A DNA stretch of 64,000 nt from Acinetobacter sp. ANC 4470 (GTDB lineage: Bacteria; Pseudomonadota; Gammaproteobacteria; Pseudomonadales; Moraxellaceae). The stretch lies in contig NZ_NEGC01000001.1 of assembly GCF_002135335.1 (NCBI RefSeq), forward strand, positions 124,001 to 188,000, given 5' to 3'. Positions 37,773 to 51,185 of this stretch are shown here, piece after piece. Each line of letters opens with the position of its first letter. Positions within the stretch are counted from its first letter, which is position 1. The notes beneath the pieces are model-generated. The model was given only the letters and a program-made list of their open reading frames with translations. It did not search any database and was not told the DNA's origin. The translations under genes and the position numbers were made by a program.

Positions 37773-37807
37773 AAAAAATGCAGTAAGAGATAATCTTACT
37801 GCATTTT
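37773..37807. terminator. Strong hairpin terminator inside the islet
   Basis: AAATGCAGTAAGA pairs perfectly with TCTTACTGCATTT around a 5-nt loop, with A- and T-runs on both sides. It would stop transcription from tRNA-Ser into the islet. Confidence 0.8.
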
Positions 37808-37929
37808 TTAATACTTTATAACCGCTCATTGACGTACTGTGTCATAGCTTGCTATACCGCTTATTTCTAACTTTAACCTTATAAGTCAAATACCTATATA
37901 GTGTTATAACAGTGTCAGAAACTTCAATG

Positions 37930-38019
37930 TGGCGGAAGCGGTGAGATTCGAACTCACGGAGGGGGTAAACCCTCGTCGGTTTTCAAGACCGGTGCATTAA
38001 ACCGCTCTGCCACGCTTCC
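37930..38019 (-). tRNA. tRNA-Ser (TGA)
   Basis: This 90-nt tRNA has the long variable arm of serine tRNAs (GAGGGTTTACCCCCTC region), acceptor stem GGAAGCG with CGCTTCC, anticodon TGA in CTTGAAA, and encoded CCA. Its 3' end is the attachment site of the islet. Confidence 0.97.
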
Positions 38020-38028
38020 ATGTGCGCC

Positions 38029-38057
38029 ATAATACGGATCTTTTTAAAAACTGACAA
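38029..38057 (-). promoter_or_regulatory. Sigma-70 promoter of tRNA-Ser
   Basis: On the minus strand TTGTCA and TATTAT are 17 bases apart, with the start expected a few bases before the tRNA. Confidence 0.75.
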
Positions 38058-38106
38058 GTAAAAATTACAAGTAAACCATTCAAATGAATATTGTTTCACC
38101 ACATTG

Positions 38107-40185
<2,079 letters not shown>

Positions 40186-40313
40186 TTACCGACTTTTTTT
40201 ATTTTGTTTATGACATTTTAAAAACATTCTTTAGCTAAACAGTCAATACAGACAAAAGAGGTATAATTAAAATAATTACACCTCTTTATTCAAACACTTA
40301 AGATTTTGAAAAA

Positions 40314-42014
40314 TTATGACTTCCAGTTTTTTAATTTAGATGTATGTCCAATCCCGACATTAAAACGATTGGTTGGGTCTAGTTTTTGATAATGTTTTTT
40401 CAGTGCAGGCTTAGCCACATACAAATGCCCCACATTATGTTCCGCTGGATATTCTGCACCACGACCATCCAATAAATACCACATTTGATGTTCTATCGCT
40501 AAGGGATCAACCCCTTTTTTGACAATATAATCTTGATGAAAGACATGACATAGAAAATGACCGTAGTAAAGTTTATGAATAATCAAATCGTCTATGTCTT
40601 TAGGTAAAGTTTCCAACCATTCACGATCATTACGGCGTAAAGCAATATCCAATGCCACAATATCTTCAACTTCACTACGATGCGTATCACGATAGCGAAT
40701 AGCGGCACCGGCAACCGCAAAGCGATGTAAAAAGGCTTTCCGTCCTTCTTCCTCTGTACAGAGAAAATAATGACCTGAAGAGCAAGTAGCAAAATAGTGT
40801 TTTAAAAATTGCTCAACCTGTTCAACATCCTGATTTTCTATACGCAAAACTAAATGATGTTCATATAAATCACGAAATTTATTCATGCGCTTCGGTAAAT
40901 GGTTGGGCATAAACTTGGTGATGAGTTGTAAAACCTTGTCTGACAAGCCTTTCATACCAAATTTTTCAAGATAACCATCAACCTTATCTTTCATGGCAAA
41001 AGCTGCTGGAACTTTGGCTGTGCCGAACTTTTCGATAAACATGAAAGTGTCTTTACCGTATTCTGCACCAATGTCATAAGCCACACGATGAATATATTCA
41101 CCCGCGATTGGCAAGCGTGCTAAATCTTTGAGTAAAAAACGACGAATTTCGGTTAAATCATCCTGTGAATTTGTACCAACATAGAACACTTGACTTGGAA
41201 TTTTCTCAAAAGTATCGAGACGTACTGCAAAAACACAAACTTTCCCTGCCGAACCCGATGCCTCAAATAAACGCGATGGGTCTGCATTAAATCGTGCAGG
41301 GGTATTTTCATCAACCTGTTTTACATCATGTGCATAACGCTGATCTGAAGCACAACAGTTTGAGTCATGTTGAATATCATGAATTTGATATTGCTGATTT
41401 TCCAATTTAGATAAAATTTCGTCAGGAGATGAACCTAAATTCACCCCCAAATGATTGACCAGTTCTAACTGACCCTGTTCATTGACTCGCGCATACAGCG
41501 CCAGTTCAGTATAAGCAGGGCCACGACGCACCAATGCCCCACCCGAGTTATTACATACCCCACCTAGAACCGATGCACCAATACAGGATGAACCAATCAC
41601 TGAATGGGGTTCACGATTAAATGGTGCCAATTCTTTTTCCAGTCGATCCAGTGTTGCACCTGGTAAACAAATCACCTGCTTACCGTCATTAATCACTTGA
41701 ATCCCTGCTAAACGGCGGGTACTGATTAAAACGACTGGACGATCATAATCATCACCAAAGGGCGTAGAACCACCCGTCAATCCTGTATTGGCGGCTTGCA
41801 TAATTACAACACAATCTGCATCTACTGCAGTTTGTAGAACATGCCATTGCTCAATTAAAGAACTCGGAGCAACGACAGCCAAAACCTGTCCTGAACCGTA
41901 ACGACGCCCCTGACGGTATAAGCGTGTGTCATGATCATCGGTCAAAACGTGTGCTTTACCCACGATGTTGATGAGTTTATGAATGGTTTGCTGTGAATCT
42001 GATTGAGTTTGCAT
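40314..42014 (-). CDS. dld: D-lactate dehydrogenase, quinone-dependent
   Basis: This 566-aa FAD enzyme oxidises D-lactate to pyruvate at the inner membrane and feeds electrons to quinone. The PCMH-type FAD domain is visible in the N-terminal half (GLTGGSTPFGDDYDRP, SCIGASVLGGVCNNSGG), and the C-terminal half has the membrane-binding insert rich in basic residues and the final GIGHTSK motif. It is last in lldP-lldR-lldD-dld on the same strand but separated from lldD by 292 bases that hold hairpin repeats, so it may have its own promoter. Confidence 0.95.
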   Translation of the reverse strand: MQTQSDSQQTIHKLINIVGKAHVLTDDHDTRLYRQGRRYGSGQVLAVVAPSSLIEQWHVLQTAVDADCVVIMQAANTGLTGGSTPFGDDYDRPVVLISTRRLAGIQVINDGKQVICLPGATLDRLEKELAPFNREPHSVIGSSCIGASVLGGVCNNSGGALVRRGPAYTELALYARVNEQGQLELVNHLGVNLGSSPDEILSKLENQQYQIHDIQHDSNCCASDQRYAHDVKQVDENTPARFNADPSRLFEASGSAGKVCVFAVRLDTFEKIPSQVFYVGTNSQDDLTEIRRFLLKDLARLPIAGEYIHRVAYDIGAEYGKDTFMFIEKFGTAKVPAAFAMKDKVDGYLEKFGMKGLSDKVLQLITKFMPNHLPKRMNKFRDLYEHHLVLRIENQDVEQVEQFLKHYFATCSSGHYFLCTEEEGRKAFLHRFAVAGAAIRYRDTHRSEVEDIVALDIALRRNDREWLETLPKDIDDLIIHKLYYGHFLCHVFHQDYIVKKGVDPLAIEHQMWYLLDGRGAEYPAEHNVGHLYVAKPALKKHYQKLDPTNRFNVGIGHTSKLKNWKS

Positions 42015-42129
42015 ATGAAATTTTCCTATTCCAAATGTTAATCAGGAATAATATTTATTGATCTAATTTTTTATTTAAGCTTTTGAATTAAAACTAAAAA
42101 CCTGAATTTTAATCCTGTATTGGAACAAT

Positions 42130-42204
42130 CCCCCCTTTAAAAAGGGGGGCGTTTTCATTACTTTAATCTTGAAAGATGTAGCTCCTCCCTTTCTAAAAGG
42201 GAGG
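42130..42204. repeat. Two REP-like hairpins between dld and lldD
   Basis: The first is CCCCCC, 8 bases, GGGGGG (42130-42149). The second is CCTCCCTTT, a 3-nt loop, AAAGGGAGG (42184-42204), followed by another GGGAGGGA. They resemble scattered intergenic repeats of Moraxellaceae and may stabilise or terminate the lldPRD mRNA. Confidence 0.7.
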
Positions 42205-42306
42205 TTGGGAGGGATTAAAGTAAAATGAATTGGGAGATGAATTAAAAAATTTAAATATTTTCAACTCATCAACTTATGACTGAACTACTACGCTCGTTAA
42301 AACTCC

Positions 42307-43461
42307 TCACCCAGCCAACTCTCGATCCAATTTCACCAAACAATCAGAAGTAATATCTGCGATGGTTTTTGCACCAGTCAATGTCATCGCAACACGCATC
42401 TCTTTATCAATTAAATCTAATAAATTAGACACGCCAGCGCCACCAGCTGCTCCTAATGCATAGACAAAAGCACGCCCCAGCATACAGGTATCCGCACCCA
42501 TCGCCAGCATGCGTACCACATCCAAACCATTACGAATACCTGAATCGGCTAGAATTTTAATCTCACCCTTCACCGCATCTGCAATTGGAGGAAGCGCACG
42601 AGCACTGGATAAAACACCATCTAACTGGCGACCACCATGGTTTGAAACCACAATTCCATCTGCACCAAAACGCACAGCATCTTTAGCATCTTCAGGATCT
42701 AAAATACCTTTGATGACCATTGGGCCATCCCAGAATTCACGAATCCATTCCAAGTCTTTCCATGAAATAGATGGGTCAAAGTTATTGCCTAACCAACCAA
42801 TGTAATCTTCAAGCCCTGTCGGTTTACCTAAGTATTTTGAAATATTGCCTAAGTCATGTGGACGACCATGCAAACCAACATCCCAAGCCCATTGCGGATG
42901 AAGTACCGATTGTAAATAACGACGCATTGCTGCATTTGGACCACTCATACCCGAATGTGCATCACGATAACGCGCACCGGGCACTGGCATATCCACAGTA
43001 AAAACCAAGGTTGAACAGCCTGCTGCTTTAGCACGTTCTAAAGCATTTTTCATAAAACCACGGTCGCGTAACACATATAACTGAAACCACATTGGACGTT
43101 GAATCGCAGGTGCAACCTCTTCAATCGGACACACTGAAACCGTAGACAACGTAAAAGGTATGCCTTTTTTATCTGCCGCGACTGCTGCCTGTACCTCGCC
43201 ACGGCGAGCATACATCCCCGTTAATCCTACAGGTGACAAAGCCACAGGCATGGATAATGTTTCATTAAATAGCTTGGTTTCAAGACTTAAGGAAGACATA
43301 TCGTTCAAAACACGCTGTCTTAAGGCAATTTTGGATAAATCTTCTACATTGCGCTTTAGCGTATGTTCCGCATATGCACCACCATCGATGTAATGAAATA
43401 AAAACGGCGGTAAGCGACGTTTTGCGGCTTCACGGTAATCATTAGTAGAAGAAATAATCAT
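42307..43461 (-). CDS. lldD: L-lactate dehydrogenase, FMN-dependent
   Basis: This 384-aa flavoenzyme oxidises L-lactate to pyruvate and passes electrons to the quinone pool. Family landmarks are [17 protein letters not shown] near the N-terminus, the FMN-site Lys in [12 protein letters not shown], and the catalytic His in [10 protein letters not shown] (about residue 275), then [22 protein letters not shown]. Length is standard. It starts 2 bases after the lldR stop region and shares the lldP transcript. Confidence 0.97.
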   Translation of the reverse strand: MIISSTNDYREAAKRRLPPFLFHYIDGGAYAEHTLKRNVEDLSKIALRQRVLNDMSSLSLETKLFNETLSMPVALSPVGLTGMYARRGEVQAAVAADKKGIPFTLSTVSVCPIEEVAPAIQRPMWFQLYVLRDRGFMKNALERAKAAGCSTLVFTVDMPVPGARYRDAHSGMSGPNAAMRRYLQSVLHPQWAWDVGLHGRPHDLGNISKYLGKPTGLEDYIGWLGNNFDPSISWKDLEWIREFWDGPMVIKGILDPEDAKDAVRFGADGIVVSNHGGRQLDGVLSSARALPPIADAVKGEIKILADSGIRNGLDVVRMLAMGADTCMLGRAFVYALGAAGGAGVSNLLDLIDKEMRVAMTLTGAKTIADITSDCLVKLDRELAG

Positions 43462-43463
43462 AG

Positions 43464-44207
43464 TTATATCCTGTTTAATCGACTTGCACGCTGACGACGA
43501 GCTTCTTCCTCATCAATCGAGCGTACTTGTTGAACTACAAACTCAATATGTCCACACACTGCTTGTTTAGCAGCTTCTGGATCTCTACATTCAATTGCAG
43601 CCATTACCCGAAAATGTTGGTCATGCAATTGATCAAAACGGTGTGATTCTGAATAGACTTTTCGACGACCTAAAACCACATTAAATTGCAACAAATCAAA
43701 TAAGCCACGCATCATCTGGATAAGTACCAAATTATGTGATGCTTCGGCAATCGCCAGATGAAATTTGGCATCTGCTTTTGCTGCCTGATCATCATCCCCC
43801 ATTGACTGAAAATGGGTAATTTGATCATAGTATTGACGAATATTCTGTAGGTCTTCTGGCGTGGCACGCTCTGCGGCATACCAAGCAGTGCCCCCTTCTA
43901 AAATAGTTCGTGCTTCCTGCACATCAAAACGATAGGCAGGATCTTGATCAATCAAATTAATTAAAGGCTGCACAATTTGATGTTGCGACCAATTGGTCGG
44001 CAACTGCTGCAAAAAGGTGCCCGCTCCGACTTTACTGACCAACATACCCGTACTGGTCAATTGCTGAATCGCTTCACGTAAAGAAGAACGGGACACGCCA
44101 AGTTGTTCACATAATTTCCGTTCAGCCAGTAATCGATCTCCAACTTGCATGTTGCTTTGTTCAATCAACATACGAAGGTTTTGTACCACTTTATCGGAGA
44201 CTTTCAT
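43464..44207 (-). CDS. lldR: FadR-type regulator of lactate genes
   Basis: This 247-aa GntR/FadR-subfamily protein has a winged helix at about 5-65 ([21 protein letters not shown]) and a helical effector domain at about 95-225, with the metal-binding [11 protein letters not shown] block. LldR represses, and with lactate activates, the lld operon. The ATG at 44207 gives a natural start; a TTG five codons upstream is possible. It lies between lldP and lldD, and two matching operators precede lldP. Confidence 0.93.
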   Translation of the reverse strand: MKVSDKVVQNLRMLIEQSNMQVGDRLLAERKLCEQLGVSRSSLREAIQQLTSTGMLVSKVGAGTFLQQLPTNWSQHQIVQPLINLIDQDPAYRFDVQEARTILEGGTAWYAAERATPEDLQNIRQYYDQITHFQSMGDDDQAAKADAKFHLAIAEASHNLVLIQMMRGLFDLLQFNVVLGRRKVYSESHRFDQLHDQHFRVMAAIECRDPEAAKQAVCGHIEFVVQQVRSIDEEEARRQRASRLNRI

Positions 44208-44229
44208 TCTGGCTGTACTCAATTGCGTG

Positions 44230-45894
44230 TTATGGAATCATCCATGGGAACACATAGGCTTGTAAGGTCACAATAATACCAATCATCACTGTAAAAGTTA
44301 TACTGTGTTTAACGGTAAAGCGAAACAGATCAGACTCTTTACCAACTAAACCTACCGCCGCACATGCAATTGCAATCGACTGAGGAGAAATCATTTTCCC
44401 CGTCACACCACCACTGGTATTTGCAGCAACCAGTAAGACTTCTGGCACACCAATTTGTTGCGCAGTCGTCGCCTGTAATGCAGAAAACAATGCATTGGCT
44501 GATGTATCTGAACCTGTCAGGAATACACCAATCCAACCTAAGAATGGTGAGAAGAAAGTAAATGCTTGACCCGTATGCGCCAGTGCCAAAGCAAGTGTTG
44601 CAGACATCCCTGAATAGTTCGCAATAAATGCAAAAGACAACACCATACCTATCGAATAAATGGGTGTTTTAAGATCATTAAAAGTTTCAGCAAATGTCTT
44701 TAATGCATCACGTGGTTTCATTTTCAAGTAAATGATGGTGATGATAGCAGCAATCATAATTGCTGTACCTGTTGCAGATAACCAATCAAATTTATAAATG
44801 GCATCGTAGTCCTTAACTTCAGGAACGACAGGTGGCATTTTCTGAATCATTTGATGCAAATAAGGTATTTTAATTGAGAATACTAAATCGCTAAGTGCAC
44901 CACCTTTCGCAAACAAATCCTTAAATGGCTTGATACTCCAAATCGTCACCATAACAGTTAACACTGCAAATGGAGACCATGCTTTAGCAATTTGACCCAA
45001 ACTGTACTGCTTACGCGTTTCAGCAACAATACTTTCATCCACTTTAGCATCTTCATCTTGGAAGCGGAAAATGTGCTTTGGTTGCCAGTATTTTAATAAT
45101 AAAGTTAAGCTGACTAATGAAGCAATTGCTGCAGTAACATCAGGTAGTTCTGGACCTACAAAATTTGATGTTAAATATTGTGCTAAAGAGAATGAAAGAC
45201 TTGCCACAAAAATTGCTGGCCATGTTTCTTTCACCCCACGCCAACCATCCATAATTGCCATGATCCAGATCAATACAATCGGCACCATAAATGGTAATTG
45301 ACGACCCACCATCTGACTGATTTCCATGGTGTCTACACCAGAAACCTGACCTGCCACAATAATAGGAATACCCATTGCGCCAAAGGCAACAGGTGCTGTA
45401 TTCACAATAAGGCAAAGCCCTGCTGCATAAAGCGGTTTAAAACCAAGTCCAACCAATAAAGCTGCGGTAATGGCGACTGGCGCACCAAAGCCTGCCGCAC
45501 CTTCTAAGAAAGTACCAAAGGCAAAACCCACCAACAGCATTTGTAAACGCTGGTCTTCAGTAATGGATAAAATGGATGCACGAATAATATCAAATTGACC
45601 CGTTTTTACTGAAATTTTATAGAGGAACAATGCGCCAAGAATAATCCAAGCAATAGGCCATAAACCATATAAAAAGCCATAAGCCATTGAAGCAAAGGCC
45701 ATAGCAACAGGCATTTCATAAGCAAAAAGAGAGACAAGCAGTGCTAAAACAACAGTGATTGTTCCTGCGACACTACCCTTCATACGAAATACGGCAAGTG
45801 CAAGAAAGAAAAAGATAATAGGTATAAGGGCAATACTACTGGAAATCCAGATATTCCCCATAGGATCGTAAATCTGTTGCCAATTTTGAAGCAT
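44230..45894 (-). CDS. lldP: L-lactate permease
   Basis: This 554-aa inner-membrane carrier imports lactate with protons. It has about thirteen hydrophobic segments and the family blocks [16 protein letters not shown] and [19 protein letters not shown]. The second ATG (45894) is the likely start because AAGGAG lies six bases before it; the first ATG at 45900 directly abuts that ribosome-binding site. It is the first gene of lldPRD. The operators at 45961 and 46066 flank its promoter region. Confidence 0.95.
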   Translation of the reverse strand: MLQNWQQIYDPMGNIWISSSIALIPIIFFFLALAVFRMKGSVAGTITVVLALLVSLFAYEMPVAMAFASMAYGFLYGLWPIAWIILGALFLYKISVKTGQFDIIRASILSITEDQRLQMLLVGFAFGTFLEGAAGFGAPVAITAALLVGLGFKPLYAAGLCLIVNTAPVAFGAMGIPIIVAGQVSGVDTMEISQMVGRQLPFMVPIVLIWIMAIMDGWRGVKETWPAIFVASLSFSLAQYLTSNFVGPELPDVTAAIASLVSLTLLLKYWQPKHIFRFQDEDAKVDESIVAETRKQYSLGQIAKAWSPFAVLTVMVTIWSIKPFKDLFAKGGALSDLVFSIKIPYLHQMIQKMPPVVPEVKDYDAIYKFDWLSATGTAIMIAAIITIIYLKMKPRDALKTFAETFNDLKTPIYSIGMVLSFAFIANYSGMSATLALALAHTGQAFTFFSPFLGWIGVFLTGSDTSANALFSALQATTAQQIGVPEVLLVAANTSGGVTGKMISPQSIAIACAAVGLVGKESDLFRFTVKHSITFTVMIGIIVTLQAYVFPWMIP

Positions 45895-45960
45895 TGTCAT
45901 CTCCTTGAAATGCTTGCGAGGATATTGAAAGTCATCTGACTATTATTGATCTAAAAACAA

Positions 45961-45977
45961 AATTGGTAATACCAATT
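45961..45977. promoter_or_regulatory. LldR-like operator, proximal
   Basis: AATTGGTAATACCAATT is a perfect 7-3-7 palindrome fitting the FadR/LldR/PdhR-type consensus TNGTNNNACNA. It lies 67 bases upstream of the lldP start. Confidence 0.75.
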
Positions 45978-46065
45978 ACACTAAAATTAAAAAATAAACC
46001 ACAAAATACAACTTTATATTAGTTTCCGATACTTTAAAGATCAATATCGGTCTAGCTTTATTTAT

Positions 46066-46082
46066 TATTGGTATGACCAATA
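46066..46082. promoter_or_regulatory. LldR-like operator, distal
   Basis: TATTGGTATGACCAATA is a 7-3-7 palindrome with the same ATTGGT and ACCAAT halves, centred 105 bp from the proximal site. The rest of 46083-46406 shows no gene; the argG promoter must lie there. Confidence 0.75.
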
Positions 46083-46394
46083 TAAAGGAGAATTAATCGA
46101 TAATTTCGGCTTAAAATTCAGACTAAATAAAGCTAACAACATGAATTCATTTTTATTTTTATGATTTATGGCTAAAAAAACAGCTTTATCATTTTTTTAT
46201 ACAACTTTAGTCGTATATTTGATTTTCAACAGCCAATCATCGTTTATTTGTAATTTTAGAATAATGTTCTACTTTGATGAATATTTTTATGGATTGTCCT
46301 TTTTTACGAAAACAAGCTGAATCAAAAGTGTTACAATATCGCGTTTATAAATTCTCCTGGCCACCAATAACTATGTGGTGCCTATTTGAAATAG

Positions 46395-47750
<1,356 letters not shown>

Positions 47751-47764
47751 GTTCGTTTAAAGTC

Positions 47765-47793
47765 AAAAAACCGCCTAAATAGGCGGTTTTTTT
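47765..47793. terminator. Bidirectional terminator between argG and the GGDEF gene
   Basis: AAAAAACCGCCTA pairs with TAGGCGGTTTTTT; A-run and T-run allow use in both directions. Confidence 0.85.
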
Positions 47794-47810
47794 ATATCTG
47801 ATTTAAAATT

Positions 47811-49070
47811 TTAGGCGACTTGTGTGGTACGAATAGATTGATAATAAATTTGATTTCGTCCAAGTTCCTTCGCTCGATATAAAGCCTGATCTGCGATAGT
47901 GAGTAATTCTTCTTTACCTAACTCTATCTCACCCCGATACACCGTAATACCTAAACTAATCGTAATATGATTTGAGACTAAAGATTTGATATGCGGAATT
48001 TCCAAACGATCAATTGCTTTATATATATTTGATGCCACGGCATAAGCACCATGTGCGTCTGTCTCAGGTAATAACACCACAAATTCCTCACCACCATATC
48101 GCGCCACAAAGTCCATATGTCGTATGGCATTTTTAACTGATTTTGCAATGGAAGAAATAACATCATCACCTTTCTGATGACCATAAAAATCATTATATTT
48201 TTTAAAAAAATCCACATCAATAAACAAAACAGACAAAGGCGTTTGATCACGACGGGATTGTTCGTAAAATACATCCATCATCTCATCAAACGTTCGACGA
48301 TTTGAAATTTTAGTCAGCTCATCATGCTGACTTAAATGCAGTAATTCTGAATTATAAATACGGTGAATTTTTTCACTTACTTTGGCACGCATTGAATATA
48401 AATAAATCATTCGTTCACGTGCAAAAATCATATGGCTAATCACATAGCCGAGCATACAGCTCCCAAATAGAATACGCCCCAAAACCATCGCATCAAAATC
48501 AACATTCAGCCCCACAAAGAGCAAAACTGTGACTGTTGCTGCGGATAGGCCCGTCACAAGCATATAAAATGGTTTCACTCCCGTAAGAATATAAGCCAAT
48601 ATATAAACAATACAAACGATCGCCATCGCTTGATGCCTCAGCTCAACAGTTTCAACCGTAATGGTTAACCATGAAATTGAAACAATTGCCCAAAACATAA
48701 TAACCATAGAAGCATGAGAAAAATATGGACGCGCTTTAGCAGAATAAGCAAAAAAGAATAACACCAACAAACATAAAGCACCATTTAGTAGCCCAAGCAT
48801 ACATTGCAAAAAATCATGCGTAAAATATTGCTTATTGATAATCCAATAATCACTGGGCACCATGACAACGATGAAAATAAAATAGGTTAAAACGCCCCCC
48901 CAAACATATTTTTCCACATGTTTTCTGGCACGCTCTAAGTTTTTTGACCAAAACTCTTGTTCCATTTTTTTAGGAAACACCCGACCTACACGACGACTTT
49001 GCCGCGCAATCAATTCTTCTAGTTTTTCTTTATCGTACTGTAATTTCGCCAGATTATATTTATATTCCAT
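47811..49070 (-). CDS. Membrane diguanylate cyclase (GGDEF)
   Basis: This 419-aa protein has a basic cytoplasmic N-terminus, about six membrane helices (about 58-225) of a MASE-like sensor, a short linker (MRAKVSEKIHRIYNSELLHL) and a GGDEF domain. The active-site motif reads GGEEF in ARYGGEEFVVLLPE (about residue 326), and HDELTKISNRRTFDEMM starts the domain, so it should make c-di-GMP. No inhibitory RxxD is seen five residues before GGEEF. The signal it senses is unknown. Confidence 0.9.
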   Translation of the reverse strand: MEYKYNLAKLQYDKEKLEELIARQSRRVGRVFPKKMEQEFWSKNLERARKHVEKYVWGGVLTYFIFIVVMVPSDYWIINKQYFTHDFLQCMLGLLNGALCLLVLFFFAYSAKARPYFSHASMVIMFWAIVSISWLTITVETVELRHQAMAIVCIVYILAYILTGVKPFYMLVTGLSAATVTVLLFVGLNVDFDAMVLGRILFGSCMLGYVISHMIFARERMIYLYSMRAKVSEKIHRIYNSELLHLSQHDELTKISNRRTFDEMMDVFYEQSRRDQTPLSVLFIDVDFFKKYNDFYGHQKGDDVISSIAKSVKNAIRHMDFVARYGGEEFVVLLPETDAHGAYAVASNIYKAIDRLEIPHIKSLVSNHITISLGITVYRGEIELGKEELLTIADQALYRAKELGRNQIYYQSIRTTQVA

Positions 49071-49215
49071 TGCTAGGCATTATGTAATTCTTTTAATTAC
49101 TTAAAATAACATAATTTTATTGTTTATAATTATATATCTCTCACCATTTGTCTTTAATTCCCGTTACCATTTTCACACTTTATAGATTATCATTTGTTTT
49201 ATTTCTTTGATTGAA

Positions 49216-50256
49216 ATGACCTTGAATACGATTACTCTTCTCCAGCCAGATGATTGGCATGCTCACCTACGCGATGGTCTCTCATTACAGCGCACGGTTC
49301 CTGATTTAGCTCAGCAGTTTGCTCGCGCAATCTGTATGCCAAATACTGTTCCTCCTGTAAAAACCGTTGAGGAAGCAATTGCATATCGTGAACGCATTAT
49401 GGCCCATGTGCCTGAAGGCATCGCCTTTGATCCACGTATGGTGCTTTACTTTACTGACCACACTGCGCCAAGTGAAGTGAAAAAAATCAAAGAATCTGAA
49501 CATGTAAATGCCATCAAGCTATACCCTGCTGGCGTAACCACAAACTCAGACAACGGTGTTAGTGATATTCGTAAAGTCTATGCCGTAATTGAGCAACTTG
49601 AAGAACATCAAGTTCCTTTATTGCTCCATGGTGAAGTCACGCACAGCCATGTTGATATTTTTGATCGTGAAAAACGCTTTGTCGATGAAATCTTAGCGCC
49701 ATTACTTAAACAATTTCCGAAGCTGAAATTGGTTCTAGAACATATCACCACCAGTGAAGCTGCGCATTTTGTACTTGATCAAGGTCACAATGTCGCTGCG
49801 ACAATTACACCACAGCATTTATTGTTTAATCGCAATGATATGTTGGTCGGTGGTATAAAACCACATTTCTACTGTTTGCCTATTTTAAAACGTCAAACAC
49901 ATCAGCAAACTTTACTTGAAGTTGCAACCAGCTCGAATCCTAAGTTTTTCTTAGGCACAGACAGTGCGCCTCATTCAAAAAATGCCAAAGAAAATGCATG
50001 TGGTTGTGCAGGTTGTTATAGTGCACCTACAGCAATTGAATTATATGCACAAGCTTTTGACCAAGTGGGTAAAATTGACCGCCTAGAAGGTTTTGCTAGC
50101 CATTTTGGTGCTGACTTCTATGGTCTTCCGCGTAATACCAACACCATTACGCTGGTCAAAGAAGATCAAATTATTCCGACAAGTTTAGACTACTTGGATG
50201 GTGAAAAAATTATCCCTCTGTATGCGGGTAAAACCATTCAATGGAGAAAAGTGTGA
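49216..50256 (+). CDS. pyrC: Dihydroorotase
   Basis: PyrC closes carbamoyl aspartate to dihydroorotate in pyrimidine synthesis. The 346-aa enzyme has the zinc pair His15 and His17 ([10 protein letters not shown]), Lys101 that becomes carbamylated ([13 protein letters not shown]), and the later ligands in [15 protein letters not shown], and LGTDSAPH. The ATG at 49216 is preferred to the TTG at 49207. The end overlaps the rnt start by 16 bases, so they are translated together. Confidence 0.96.
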   Translation: MTLNTITLLQPDDWHAHLRDGLSLQRTVPDLAQQFARAICMPNTVPPVKTVEEAIAYRERIMAHVPEGIAFDPRMVLYFTDHTAPSEVKKIKESEHVNAIKLYPAGVTTNSDNGVSDIRKVYAVIEQLEEHQVPLLLHGEVTHSHVDIFDREKRFVDEILAPLLKQFPKLKLVLEHITTSEAAHFVLDQGHNVAATITPQHLLFNRNDMLVGGIKPHFYCLPILKRQTHQQTLLEVATSSNPKFFLGTDSAPHSKNAKENACGCAGCYSAPTAIELYAQAFDQVGKIDRLEGFASHFGADFYGLPRNTNTITLVKEDQIIPTSLDYLDGEKIIPLYAGKTIQWRKV

Positions 50257-50900
50257 CAAATGAAACCCAACCAACAATAGGTCAGCGTTTCCGTGGATTT
50301 TTACCTGTTGTTGTGGATGTCGAAACAGCAGGTTTTAACTCACAGACCGACGCCTTATTGGAAATTGCAGCCATCCCGATCATTTATAATGACGAAGGTC
50401 AATTTGTGCCAGGTGAAGCTTACCATGCACATATTAACCCTTTTCAAGGGGCAAACTTAGACCGTCGTTCTTTAGATTTTATTGGTATTGATCCGTCTAA
50501 TCCAATACGCATAGCCATGGCTGAAGATGAAAAGACTGCGTTAAAACGCATTTTCAAAGCCGTGAATGAGGTTCGTCGTCAGCAAAACTGTACTCATGCA
50601 GTATTGGTCGGACACAATGCACATTTTGATTTAGGTTTTGTACAAGCCGCTATTACACGTACTGGCACTAAAAATCAAAATCCATTTCACAGTTTTTCTG
50701 TGTTCGATACAGTGACGTTAAGTGCTGTGATGTTTGGTCAAACAGTACTGGCAAAATCTTGTATTCAAGCTGGAATTGAGTTCGATGGCAAAGAAGCACA
50801 CTCTGCTTTATACGACACTCAAAAGACTGCGGAACTGTTTTGTCATATTTTGAACAAACTCGCACCTTACCTACTTGACACTCTGGCGGCGGATCAATAA
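50241..50900 (+). CDS. rnt: Ribonuclease T
   Basis: This 219-aa DEDDh 3'-5' exonuclease trims the 3' ends of tRNA and other stable RNAs. Exo I is VVDVETAGF (Asp26 and Glu28), Exo II is [12 protein letters not shown], and Exo III is [14 protein letters not shown], with the active-site His. The ATG at 50241 lies inside pyrC; a GTG four codons later is an alternative. The 3' end overlaps the promoter of a tRNA-Glu gene. Confidence 0.95.
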   Translation: MEKSVTNETQPTIGQRFRGFLPVVVDVETAGFNSQTDALLEIAAIPIIYNDEGQFVPGEAYHAHINPFQGANLDRRSLDFIGIDPSNPIRIAMAEDEKTALKRIFKAVNEVRRQQNCTHAVLVGHNAHFDLGFVQAAITRTGTKNQNPFHSFSVFDTVTLSAVMFGQTVLAKSCIQAGIEFDGKEAHSALYDTQKTAELFCHILNKLAPYLLDTLAADQ

Positions 50901-50903
50901 GAT
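50875..50903 (+). promoter_or_regulatory. tRNA-Glu promoter spanning the end of rnt
   Basis: TTGACA and TAAGAT are 17 bases apart; the -10 box includes the rnt stop codon. The start would fall about 10 bases before the tRNA. Confidence 0.75.
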
Positions 50904-50920
50904 ACCGCCATCTTCTAAAC

Positions 50921-50996
50921 GTCCCTATCGTCTAGAGGCCTAGGACATCGCCCTTTCACGGCGGTAACCGGGGTTCGAATCCCCGTAGGGACGCCA
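50921..50996 (+). tRNA. tRNA-Glu (TTC), copy 1
   Basis: This 76-nt tRNA has acceptor stem GTCCCTA with TAGGGAC, anticodon TTC in CCTTTCACG, and encoded CCA. The second stem base pair differs from the other three copies (T-A instead of A-T). Confidence 0.97.
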
Positions 50997-51105
50997 TCTA
51001 TTATTTCTTCTTCATTCAATTTCAAATATTGCTCTATATTTTAGACGCGACTTTATTTTAAATTCATCTGCACTATTACCTACTGATTCTATTTAAAATT
51101 TTATT

Positions 51106-51124
51106 GAAAATAATTCTCATTTCT
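51106..51124. promoter_or_regulatory. Candidate Fur box
   Basis: GAAAATAATTCTCATTTCT matches the 19-bp Fur consensus GATAATGATAATCATTATC at 12 positions. It lies about 62-80 bases before the start of a TonB-dependent receptor, where iron control is common. Confidence 0.45.
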
Positions 51125-51185
51125 ATTGCTTAATTTATCACTTTTAATAATAATCACTCTCGTTTTCATTTACTTTATCTTTGCC

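Larger units (their letters stand above)
35150..37943. mobile_element. Degenerate islet integrated at tRNA-Ser
   Basis: The segment is bounded by an exact 14-bp direct repeat, TGGCGGAAGCGGTG, one copy being the 3' end of tRNA-Ser at 37930-37943 and the other at 35150-35163. A terminator sits just outside the far copy. Inside are only unknown genes in one direction and a decayed gene of integrative-element type. No integrase, transposase or replication gene is visible, so it is either a remnant or a passenger moved by a helper. Boundaries are well supported; origin is inferred. Confidence 0.7.

Noticed and set aside
35085..38019. Search for an integrase or transposase in the tRNA-Ser islet
   Set aside because: No frame shows the R-H-R-Y pattern of tyrosine recombinases or a DDE transposase; only an RDF-like remnant is seen.
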